The notes beneath the pieces were generated by a model, which was given only the letters and a program-made list of their open reading frames with translations, searched no databases and had not been told where the DNA came from. Position numbers and translations under genes: made by a program. Below, piece after piece: positions 53,786 through 64,000 of a DNA stretch of 64,000 bases. Numbering within the stretch: position 1 is the stretch's first letter; the number at the start of each line of letters is the position of its first letter. Location: the NCBI GenBank assembly GCA_963691655.1, contig OY829327.1, positions 55,316,079 through 55,380,078 on the forward strand. The letters are read 5' to 3'. Source of the stretch: Toxonevra muliebris (Eukaryota > Arthropoda > Insecta > Diptera > Pallopteridae).

Positions 53786-53876
53786 AGACGAAGGAAACGA
53801 AATAATTAGTAGAATTAATGAATTGGAAAATGGAAGTAGTTTTGGGAATGATATAAAGACTCTGACCCAAATATAA
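53766..53876 (+). CDS. Small hypothetical acidic ORF
   Basis: 36 codons from ATG to TAA, beginning MDPINYEDEGNEIIS. Open upstream to a TAA inside the minisatellite, where the frame reads SPLAVLSPLA. Acidic and hydrophilic, no known domain. Treated as the continuation of the broken frame above; may equally be chance. Confidence 0.2.
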   Translation: MDPINYEDEGNEIISRINELENGSSFGNDIKTLTQI

Positions 53877-53879
53877 AAT

Positions 53880-56040
53880 AAACTTTGATGCCAAAATTAT
53901 TTATAAAAAAATAAATAAATATTTTTTTATATCAGACCTAAAAATTAATTTATAAATCCTAACCTATCTATCCTTGTGTTTTATAGTTTAAGTTACACGT
54001 TGGAAATCACATTCGAAATGTGCTGGAGATTTGCCCTGGATCTCAATGTTGCATTTTCCTGGAGAATGCATTGTTTCTCCACTTAAGGAACACTTGATAT
54101 CCACACTTGAGAAAAGAGAACAGCGCTGGAACTCAAATGTTTCTCAAGCGTGATATCCAGCTGAATTGCTTACAGGGATCTTGTGTCATGTAAACAGGGT
54201 CACCTCGGGAAAAAACTGAATTCAGATTTGAAAAGAGTCTGAGTTTGTCTAGAAACCAAAAACCTTTGGAAATAGTAGATCAAAGAAATTGGGCTGAGAT
54301 AAAGCTGTTTCAGAGCAAGTAACAATTAAATCCGTTTTTCTCAATTCACTTTGCCACAAAACCAATGCAATTGCTTCTATGGGTTTCCATTAAATAAAAA
54401 CCTTTACTTATTTTCATATTTTGTTTCTTAACGAAGGGCATAATCATAGCTTCTTTCCCCTAATCACTGTCATGTAAGTGATTTGTGGTTATCTTGCATC
54501 GTCATTGTGCGCATATGTTACCAATTGCAACCACATAAACATCATCACAAAATTTGTGAGCCATGAGATTAATATTTCAGCTTCCCATAAGTTAATGTGA
54601 TAAAATATCGATCGCTAAACCAAATTTTTATTGATGTGGTCATAAAAGCGAAAATATTAAAGGAAAAAAGAGAAACCATATTGTCGGCATTAGTGTTTTA
54701 ATCATGCAAGCTATGGCGCAATTGCAAAACGGTGCCATCATCAATACCATCTGCTAACGCCATCATTGCCGTTCATTGCCGCCATATTCATATGTAGTTG
54801 TAATCGTCATCATGGGCTTTTGCCAACACTATTGCGGCGTATCCTTAATTACACTGATAAACAAATAAAAAATAAAAAATTGTTCCAAAAAAGCTCAACA
54901 TTTTCTGAAGTATTTTTGGCGAAACTGCAAACAGTTTTTCTCGCTGTTCCATTAGGGTTTAATAGCTTTAATCTGAAAGCCTGGAATAAACTGATGACAA
55001 ATTTAAAATCAACACGCAAACTATGTTTAAAAATGATTTTTGGTTGATCTAATAGAAAACCTTGTTGGCCAGTGTTATTGATTTCCGCTCTATTATTTTT
55101 ATTTTGCTATTGCTAAATTTCTTAAATCAACTCGAGCCAAACACATACATACGAGAATATATAGTGTGGGTATGTATCATATGCATGTATCTGCTGACGA
55201 ATATATAGTGGTGAAAAGAGAAGGATGTTTTCTCATCCTTTTACCCTTCCGCTGCGCCATGTATTTTCACTAGTCTCCCTCTACTTCTACTTGCTTCCAT
55301 CATAACGACAACTCATATGTCTTCGGCGCGGTGATATCATCAAGGTCAACTTTTATGGGTAATTCATATTGGGAACGGTGGAAGAAAAGGAAGCACAACA
55401 TCTACAATGAGGACATCGAGTACAACGACGAAGACGAAGACTTTAGCGATGGCGTTGACGATGACGGCAAGTAACGGCAGTGACGCCTCCTGCTCAGCGC
55501 CACCCAATCGCCCAAACTTTGAATGAAGAAATGCGAAGACGAGATTGTTGTTGCCGTCGTCGCTATTGTTAATGCTATATCGGCAACAGCAGCAGAAGCG
55601 CCTGCTCCACAAAACTAGCGCCTAACAAAAACAAACAATAAACAGCAAGCGGATGTATTAAATGAATTGCTCCGCATGCGGCTCATGAGCGCCTCATGTT
55701 TCTGGTTGGCTATTTTTATGAGATTTTGCCTTTGCTGTTGCTGTTACTTTCGTTGTTGTTTTTAGTTTTTTTTTATAGTACGGCGCCAAATTTATTTATC
55801 GACATTTCAAGCTTTCATCGAAAAGTTGAAAGGTCACTGCATTTTTCTTCTTCTTTTGTAAGAGAAAAGTTATGAGCAAATGAAAAGGTTGGAAAAAAAA
55901 TATCGATGAAAAATGTTGAAAAGAAAAGTAAGTAATGGTTTTGAATTTAATTATACAACAAATAAGTATTAAATCAAATTTTATTGCATGCAACATGGAA
56001 ATTTCTATATTGCTAATGCAATGCATACAAAAAAAAAATA
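53880..56040. other. Nothing recognised
   Basis: AT-rich; a GAC/GACGA-rich patch at 55390-55470 gives an apparent open frame on the minus strand. Partial inverted similarity around 54020-54170 was too weak to call. Confidence 0.45.
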
Positions 56041-56427
56041 AACCTTGGTTTTATTATTTTATTAAGATTCCCAAAATATTTCGGCGCTAACGCTAACGTG
56101 AGCTGGATTGTTTTCAAAAAATTGATTTTATATGAAGAAAATTTCTGAAATAATAGATACTCAAAAATTCTTGGGTTCTGCATAAAAATCTGCTAAGAAA
56201 TTAAACAAAAAATCATACATATATTTTAATTCTTATAGAAGCCGCAGAAAACCCCAATATTTAAATGACATTAAAACTCGTCATCTTAAGTTCATATTAA
56301 AACTTAACAAACAGTTGACCCATAAAAAATCGATTTTTGGACGTTATTTCAAAACAATCTAGCTCACGACAGCTTAACGCTAGAGTCAAAATATTTTGGG
56401 AATCTTTATAAAATAAACCAAAGTTCA
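56041..56427. repeat. ~390-bp inverted-repeat element with ~75-bp arms
   Basis: AAGATTCCCAAAATATTT, GCTAACG and GTGAGCTGGATTGTTTT in the left arm (56041-56120) recur inverted in the right arm (56340-56427) as GTGAGCTAGATTGTTTT, GCGTTAAG and AAGATTCCCAAAATATTTT. Confidence 0.75.
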
Positions 56428-56529
56428 TTTTTAATAGACTTGTTTTTGTAAATCAGATCCAAGGCACATATGAGTAGGTACATATGAGCAATTCCATGTC
56501 AGAAAACTCAAATTTGCTGAAGATGTAAA

Positions 56530-56960
56530 AACTAGTGTTGGACCGAAGGTGATTTTTTGGCCGTAGCCGGAGTCGATGGGGTGACAAATATTTTTCTACA
56601 ATTTTCTTTAAGGGGGCTGTCTGGTGTAACAGCTGTTTTTAATCTTTTTTTTGCGAATTTTTTTAGAACAATGGAAATATACTAGCTCTGTATTTTTATT
56701 AAAAATTTATTAACATATCGAGAACAATAACTTATATGTACAGTTAAATTGATTATACATGTAAAAAAAAACTTGGCCAATGGGTGCTCCGATACCAATT
56801 GTTCTGCTTACCTCAAATTAAAAATTGAAACAGCGTTTTAATTGGTAGCTCTGAGGCTACATTTACAAAATATTAAAACTTCAGTTTTTGGTAGAGTTTT
56901 GAAAATAAATATTTGATTTTCGTAATTTTTTTTTTCAACTATTTCAGATTGAGGGATTTA
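56530..56960. repeat. Dispersed family X, copy 3 (partial)
   Basis: Begins ACTAGTGTTGGACCGAAGG. ATACCAATTGTTCTG and AAAAATTGAAAC are followed by CAGTTTTTGGTAGAGTTTTG at 56882, collinear with copy 1 at 20343-20445. The right end is lost or abuts the mariner. Confidence 0.6.
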
Positions 56961-57119
56961 TAATTGATGGCGTAACTTGTACTGAATCACATCTGGCAAT
57001 ACTGTAACTACTTTCGTGCTTTAGCTAATCGTGTAGCTTTTGTTTTGTTTATGTATCAGTTTGCCAAAGTGTAAACAACAAAACTGTTTTGCACTACAAA
57101 CATTTCAGCATACGTGCCA

Positions 57120-57960
57120 AATAAACAGCATTTGCGGCAACTTTTAGTTTTCATCAATTTTTTTCGGAAGCTTACGATGAATATACTCCAATGATAAAAA
57201 CATGTGAACTCTTGTTGCGGCGCTTTAAAAGTGGAAGACAAGGAACGCCCTGGCCAAGTGAAAAAGTTCGAAGATGAAGAATTGAAGATGTTACTCTATG
57301 AAGACACGTGCCAAGCACAAGAGGAGCTTGCAATAACATTGGTTACTCAAGCAGCAATTTCCAATCGCCTGAAATCATTGGAGTTCATTCAAAAGGAAGG
57401 AAATTGGGTGCCATACGACTTAAAGCCGAAGCGTCGAAAGCGCTATAAATATAAGTCGTTTTGGATCGAATTATTACTGCCGACGAAAAATGGATTTATT
57501 ACGACAACCCGAAGCACAAGAAGTCGTATGAGTAGCCTGGCCCACCAGGAAGGTAATGCTCTGTATTTGGTGCGATCAGAAGGGTCTAATCGAGCTGCTA
57601 AAACCTGGTCAAACTATTACGGGAGAGCCGTATCGAAAACAATTGAATCGTTTGAAGTCAGCAGTGACCGAAAAACGACCAGAATATGCGACCAGGAAAG
57701 AGACTGTAATTTTTCAACATGACAACGCACGGCCTCATGTTGCTTGACCGGTTAAAAACTATTTGACAAGTAGTGAATGGGAAGTTTTGCCTCACCCACA
57801 GAATTCACCAGAATTTGCCCCGTCTGGCTATCACTTATTTCGATCGATGCAGAATGCTTTACTTCAGTTGAAAGTATCAAAAATATGATTGATTCTAATT
57901 TCTACAAATTTCTATCAATTAAAGTGTTTTAACTTAACTTATACAAGCTTTTCTGAAAAT
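57120..57960 (+). pseudogene. Dead mariner transposase (mauritiana-like)
   Basis: Frame-shifting homology covers most of a mariner transposase: EAYDEYTPMIKTCE, VEDKERPGQVKKFEDEEL and EELAITLVTQAAISNRLKSL (helix-turn-helix region, 57230-57375), GNWVPYDLKPK, the first catalytic Asp in DEKWIYYDNPK, MLCIWCDQKG, LLKPGQTITG, and the second Asp in HDNARPH (57720). The third catalytic position reads APSGYHLF where APSDYHLF is expected, so the DD34D triad is broken. At least three frameshifts, a stop after HVA, and a collapsed C-terminus. Terminal repeats not located. Confidence 0.9.
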
Positions 57961-60049
57961 TTGCCCAAAATCCTGATTTTGAGAGTGTAATAAAAATTTT
58001 TGTTACACGTTTTTGCATTTGACTAGACCTACAATATGCACAATAGCATAGTGTATTTTGTATCTTTTATTTATGTAGTTTTTTAGTTTGTAGTTTTTTT
58101 AGAGCAAGTAACAACTAAAACCTCATACATACACGTAAATTATTATCCTTTAAAAAGAAGCCACCTCACAAGTTACTTACATTTAAATATATTACTAATA
58201 TATTTATTTATTTACAGTTTTTTTATCTCCTAAAAATATCGTCATTTACATGGCATTACAATGCTAAATCAAAAATCAAGCGATATGTTATTTTCTTTAT
58301 GATGAAGGAATTTTACACAAATATATAGAATTCAATATAAATGAAAATCTGAAATGAAATCTTTCAGAGCCCAGATTTTAGTTAACAATTTCATCTGGAA
58401 TCTTCTGACATGACATCCTCCCATCAGAAATCATCCTTCTATCTCTCACTATAATCGAAAGTCTCGAAATACTCAATGAAACCAATTCATTCTGTCTGGT
58501 TTATAAATAACTCTGGCTACATGTATGCAACATACTCGTAGATTATCACCTTAGTCTCAGTATAAAAAAATAAAATAAAAATTCTGCCAAAATATTATAG
58601 GCTACTATCTTCTACGAAGTATTTACTGTGTGTCCTACTTTCCAAATACATATACTAAATACAAATACAAACATTTACTCGTCACATAGTTATATACATG
58701 CTAAGTACATACTGCCACGATTTTCAGTGACGTCATTAAGCTTTCTCCTTTTTTTTATTTTTTACTTCTATGTCAATTCGTATTTTCAAGAGGCATAATT
58801 TTTTGCGCTGTCACAACTACGTCATCATATTACAAATATGTAAAAGTATCACTAAATTCAGCTCAATTCGGGGAAAAAATGAGAATGATGTATTTATGTA
58901 TGTATGCATATGAAAATATTAAAAAAATAATTGAATTTCCTTTGCATTTGACTAAAAAATTATATTATAGAAAATTGTATATAGGTATATATGTATATGT
59001 CGACAGCAATTTGTGACACATTCCAAAATATAAAGCCACATACTCGTAAAGTTGCGATATTCCTGCATACATACTTATGTATGCATATAAAAAATGTGCT
59101 ACACGACGTATGCGCAACATTTAATTGATTTATGTAGCGCACATCTGCCACTGGTTGTTTGTATGTGTGTGTTTGTGTGTGTGCTGCCAACGCTTGAATA
59201 CTACGTCATATAAATATCTAAACCTATTTTCATCAGCATCTGATGGACGGAATATATTTTTAGATATATATTTTTTTTGTGTTTAAGCAATGACGTTGTA
59301 GGCCTCAGTTGTAAGCTAGATGATTTACTACTTACATACAAATTGTACCCATGTCTGTGAAGGAGACAAAGGACATTCCTTTGTATATATACATACATAA
59401 TTATGATCTTTTTTTATAAACATACACCTGTATGTATGCAAATATGATTTTGTAAGTAAATGTTAAATGGAGATGTTTTTAAACTAGAATTCTGTCTATT
59501 TACAATTTTTTGTTTTTTTTTTTTGTTTTTCTCATTAATAAAAATATCACTAATACATTTTCCCACTTTTCTTGATTTTCTGCGATTTATTTTACTTGTG
59601 AAAACTTAAGCAATCTGATTACACTTTCAATTACTTATATTATATATGGAAAAAGTATTCACTAGGCCATCCTTTTCTACAAGATTCGTTGTACCTACAG
59701 TTTAAAATTTCCTAACTAATAAACATAGCAGGTTAATATCCTGTTTTAAATTTCGATGATTTATATTCATTCCTCAAGCCAATAGACAAACAATGATATT
59801 GAAATAGTTAAGGCGTATTTCTACACGCTTTTAGAGTATTCTAGGAATACAGACTAAGCCTAACAGTTTTTACTTTTGATTCGAAGATACATAACGTTCC
59901 ATTTGTTACTTGTTTCCCGGATCACTAGTATTCCTAGTTTATTTGTTGATATCTCTTTCTTTCAACTCATTTTTTAAGGGAAAGTATTCAATGAGCTAAA
60001 TTAAAATAGCCCTAACGAATTAAAGAAAATTCAAGGTAGACGAAACCAT
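57961..60049. other. Nothing recognised
   Basis: AT-rich with ATGTATGTATGC-type microsatellite near 58890, 58990 and 59080 and T-tracts. No repeat pairs or protein similarity noticed. Confidence 0.5.
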
Positions 60050-61815
60050 TACAAACTGGACAAAAGCTTGAGTGTTGGCCCTCTTAAAACGGAACTAGTC
60101 CTGTTCACTCGGAAGTATAAGTGCCTAGTTTTGCACTACCGAAATAAGACGGAGTTACCATCAACCTCTTGGAATCATTCCAGTTTGCTGTCTATCACGG
60201 AGCTCAAAATGTGGAAAAGTGGAGGAATACTGCAGTTATAAGATCAATTATATTCTACAATTGGGCAATGCAATAGACACAACTGGAGCAGTGAAAAGCA
60301 CATCGCAAACGAGGCTAAACTTTTACTGTAAATAATCGCTTTATAGCTGCGAAATGAGCTCTAAGGCTGAGGAAATTTACATTGTTTAAAGCAAAGCAAC
60401 AATCGACATACCAAATTTCTGAAAACACCTTACGATATGAAGTGTATATTCAACTCGAAAAGTGTCACGACAACATCGAATTATGTAACCCTCTTTTGCG
60501 ATCATACTATAGACATTCCATTTATTTTTCTGTGCAGGGATGACTGGAAAGCAAACAAAGTGGATAGAGATCGTGGAAATTCTATCTTCACTAATGGTTC
60601 AAAAAAGCTGGACACTAATCCGAAACACACTTGTATATCACGTACAAAAATCTTTTAGATTGTCTCACGCAATTAAAAAAGCTGTCAAAAGCAATACTGG
60701 ATTGTGATCTTATCCGTTGGATATCACAATCTTCTTGGGCTGCCAGGCAGTTTCGATATTAATTCTATCACGTACATATAGGCGGTCTTGAAATGTTGGA
60801 AAGCTCTAAATGCACGATCCCACATATAAAATTATACGGTGTTCCCCGACATAGCTATATGAAAAGGAACAATACAACAGACGAATTGGCCCGAAATCGG
60901 AATTCGGTAACGATACTGTATGCAACAACACAGGAATGACTGTGTCACATTTTGAATCGTATGGCCGGAGATGAGTAGAAGTAGAACAAAAAGTGTCCTG
61001 ACCCTTGACAAACCATAAATCCGCATAGTGACTGGAGTAGACATTAGAGATGGGCGCGGGACATGAATTTTACGTGACACGCATGAATACGCAAGCACGT
61101 GACATAATTCCTACGGGAGCATGCGTGAGCGTGATTTGATTTCAATAATTACTATGCAAACATGCGTGAGCGTAATATAATTTCGACGTGGAAATGCTTG
61201 AGTATAAGTGACTTTTGACCATCACGTTATTATACAAATACTTTATACAAAAGTACATTTTTTATATACTCATGCATATTAGTTATATAATCACATTATT
61301 TTTTATTTACATAAATAAAAATTTAACAATAGAAACATTGCGCGCGTGAGCATGCGTGAAATTTTTTGGAAAAATTTCAACGTGCGTGAACATGCGTGAA
61401 AAGTATTTTCAAAGCCATTAGCTTGCGTCTCTAGTGGTCACGAAGCAATGTGCCATTGGAACTATACTCCAAAAATGTCAACAAGAGTACAACAATTATT
61501 GCAGAAACGTTGGTGATATACAGGAAATTCAACCAATCCAGGGTCCACTCTGTGGATGTCCTGCAATGCACTAACGACGTCTCTGCGCACTCGGAAAACT
61601 TTGCAGACATATCAGAAGTAAAGTTACGTGTTTTGCAGAAATTTGTTAAGACTGGTTTAAGTTTGGTACTTTGTGAATTTGGGTTTGAGGTAGTATTAAA
61701 TAAAAAAAGACGAAACGAATGGGCTCACAATGAACCGCGATTGGCCTCCGAAGGGAAAAGATTAATCATATTAAACACTCTTCTAAGCTTACCCAACCTA
61801 TTTAATAAACTCATC
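60050..61815 (+). mobile_element. Degraded RNase H-bearing LINE (plus strand), interrupted by a hAT MITE
   Basis: In order: LSVGPLKTELVLFTRKYK (60070-60125, end of reverse transcriptase palm), IFTNGSKKLDTN (60585, RNase H start), VPGHSYMKRNNTTDELARN (60840-60895, RNase H end), then IVTGV|VTKQCAIGT split by a MITE, and the C-terminal region ending FADISEVKLRVLQKFVKT (61600-61655). Same family type as the other two RNase H LINEs. Stops and frameshifts throughout. The 122-codon frame at 61450 is only partly in the element's frame. Confidence 0.8.
61045..61433. mobile_element. hAT-type MITE with CATGCGTGA repeats
   Basis: Ends TAGAGATGGGCGCG and, from the right, TAGAGACGCAAGC. It splits a LINE coding block; the 8-bp sites GTAGACAT (61037-61044) and GTGGTCAC (61434-61441) match at 5 of 8, and the host reading frame resumes exactly if one is removed. 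The interior is packed with GCATGCGTGA/ACGCATG motifs in both halves, as hAT subterminal repeats. Confidence 0.75.
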
Positions 61816-64000
61816 TGAAACTTAGAATTTAATATTGTTTACTATTTGAGAAGTTCCAAAACATTTGTGGTATTTTTTAATTATGAATTACGCTTGTACT
61901 TTTCGTCATTGACCACAAAGTCTCTCAGATGATATCTACCGTCCAGATTATCTGAACAAAACAACTCAAATAGCATTTCACTCTCTGTGAATGGTTAACG
62001 TACTATAGCATAGAAAATAAAATAAATGATGAAAATTGATTCCTCAAAGACTGAATGTCAATTTCGATCAGTCATTTCCTTTCTGGCAGTACACTGTTCT
62101 ATTCTTCCAAATGACATATAACTTAATGGTACATAACAAGTGCTGGGAGCACATACATATCTCTAAATCGGTGTTTTTAATGCTTAATATATCATTCATC
62201 ATGTTTGGTCTTTTTATATGGCTCAGAAATATAAACTCTGGTGAAATCTCACCTTTGGTTTCCAGAGGTAAATACAATTAATTGTTTGAAATTATGATAT
62301 CAAATACGAAGATTTCTTTTTTGTCTTATATGTTTTATACGTAGTTTCTGTAGGAGCATTCTCTAAATTTGGTTACATATTACATTAATAATTATACATT
62401 AATTTCATCGCATCTCACATGCAGCTCACTGCTTGTTATTGTGCATTACTCTTTGACCACATGATTCCAAAGGTTCATCGTAGGCAGTTGGGTATATACA
62501 CTACTGCATAAATTTCTTAGATGTCAGCCACATTTCACAACCATATAATAATATAGAATTAAGGTCAGAATTAAATATAGGTACTTTGGTGTTGACTGAG
62601 AACTATTGGCACAAAACTTGAAAATTCCCAAAAGTTAATTTCGAAAATTAGATTAATTTCCATACACAATTTGAACCATAAAAAATTCATAAAATGAACA
62701 AGTAGCAACAACATTTAACATTGTCAACAATACTAGTAAAAGTGCACAAAAGTGTTTGTACGAGTATGCACAACGCTGCGTATGAGCAACTTTCAATAAG
62801 GAAATTCAATTAAATGTAACGCATACATCAAATATTACCATAATTTAACCATTAATTGCGCACACACACTCACACACTCTCTGTTGTTGCCAATGGAAAT
62901 GAAATTATAAATGACAGTAAAAATATTGCTTGACAACAACAACAACAACATCAAAATACAACGACAATTAAAATATATTGCAATGAAATTTTGTAAAATT
63001 AATTTATAATGAAACTACTGCACATCCGCAACAAAAGGTACATACACACACATTTAGTTTGCATATAGCTTGCAAATGAGTGTGTGTGTATGTATGTTTG
63101 TATCAGAGAGTAAAATGCCTCAAGTAAATTGTGAAAATGCAATTTTGCACACAAATTAAATCCTTTTATGTGACACACTCAAACATTAGCATATATGTAT
63201 GTATATAGAGATACACATATGTAAATGTCAACTGCGTCACACACACTCACACAGCCACTCAAAATTGTACACGTGTGTAAACAAAATGGAATTTTACTAC
63301 AAGTACACACACTCACACACACGCATATAAATAGGTGCTTGTGCGAACGCATACTCGTATACCCAGTAGAAAAAGTAATGGCTATTTAGTCTTCAATTCT
63401 GACCTAACCTACTGTTGTAAATATTAGCATACAAATTGGCCAACTTTTTACATAAGTTTTTGGACATTATCCATTTCTGATATCATTAATTAATTTTACC
63501 TACAAATTGCCAGATTACAACAAAGAAACCTATAACACAGTGCAACAGCAAAAAAAATACAAGACCTTGAATATACTTTTCTACATAATTCGGGCGCGCT
63601 GAATACGATGGCGTTTTCAGTTTTTCCCCTATACATCACAAATTTTTTTGAAAAATCGATTTGAAAAAAAAAATATTTGTTGCTCAGGTTTTTATTACCA
63701 ATTTTCTTTACCAATATCAAAGTATATAGGGATGTAAAATTTGGTAGTTAGGAACTCAATGATTCCCGAAACACATTTTCAGTACTCTGTACATGTCCAA
63801 GCTGTATCTCAGTTAGGTAAAATGTAAAATTTTTGCGAAAATGGCATTTTTTAAGGAAATAAATGGCATTAGTTAACCTAGAACCCTCAAATTCGTTATG
63901 GTAATTAGCACTAGCTAAATATGGATACGCACAAACTTTCAATATCATACCTCCAACGATTTTCAAGTTATTACACTTTTAGTTTTATTATATACTTCTA
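61816..64000. other. Nothing recognised
   Basis: AT-rich; CA/GT and AAC microsatellites at 62865-62880, 62935-62951, 63080-63095 and 63235-63320. No gene or repeat pair noticed. Confidence 0.5.

Noticed and set aside
61450..61818. A 122-codon frame that could be called a gene
   Set aside because: It switches in and out of the LINE C-terminal frame (FADISEVKLRVLQKFVKT is the genuine part); it is part of a dead retrotransposon.

Overview
This is an AT-rich, repeat-packed stretch of a dipteran genome. The only host gene I can establish is the 5' half of acetylcholinesterase (Ace), on the minus strand. Its signal-peptide region and exon sequences are closest, from memory, to tephritid fruit flies (Bactrocera/Ceratitis/Rhagoletis type). 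Four coding exons are resolved with splice sites and compatible phases: exon 1 at 27188-27507 (start codon, signal peptide), exon 2 at 15621-15768, exon 3 at 14986-15534 (catalytic serine) and exon 4 at 14545-14752. Together they encode the first 408 residues and one further base. The rest of the enzyme, with the catalytic Glu and His, must lie beyond the left edge, so the intron after exon 4 exceeds 14.5 kb.

Layout, left to right. 1-14544 is Ace intron 4: a degraded jockey-like LINE, a composite inverted-repeat element holding a PIF/Harbinger transposase fragment, a ZMYM/Zaphod-type hAT non-autonomous element with an 8-bp target duplication, and small MITEs. 14545-15768 is a compact cluster of exons 4, 3 and 2. 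15769-27187 is intron 1 (11.4 kb), with two RNase H-bearing LINEs (one on each strand), a hAT MITE inserted in one of them, a foldback element, a Tc1/mariner-type element with TA duplication, and a family of short terminal repeats ending about 55 bp from the exon 1 donor. 27188-28156 is exon 1 plus a leader of 649 nt with no ATG in any frame on the coding strand. 28157-64000 is upstream of Ace with no recognisable host gene: microsatellites, a LINE endonuclease fragment, an LTR fragment with a tRNA-Trp primer binding site, three TTAA-flanked piggyBac-like MITEs, a pogo-like element, a long hairpin element, a tRNA-derived SINE with a perfect 12-bp duplication sitting in a degenerate ~120-bp-period array, a hAT dimerisation-domain fragment, a 15-bp minisatellite with small ORFs, a dead mariner and a third RNase H LINE carrying another hAT MITE.

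The value of the window lies in how a conserved neuronal enzyme gene is embedded in a mobile-element landscape: a 130-bp intragenic duplication brackets exons 2 and 3, the SINE 3' tail resembles that of a resident LINE, and unrelated DNA transposons share an internal cassette. No CRISPR array, operon or bacterial feature is present. All coordinates were read by eye; element boundaries without a target duplication are approximate.
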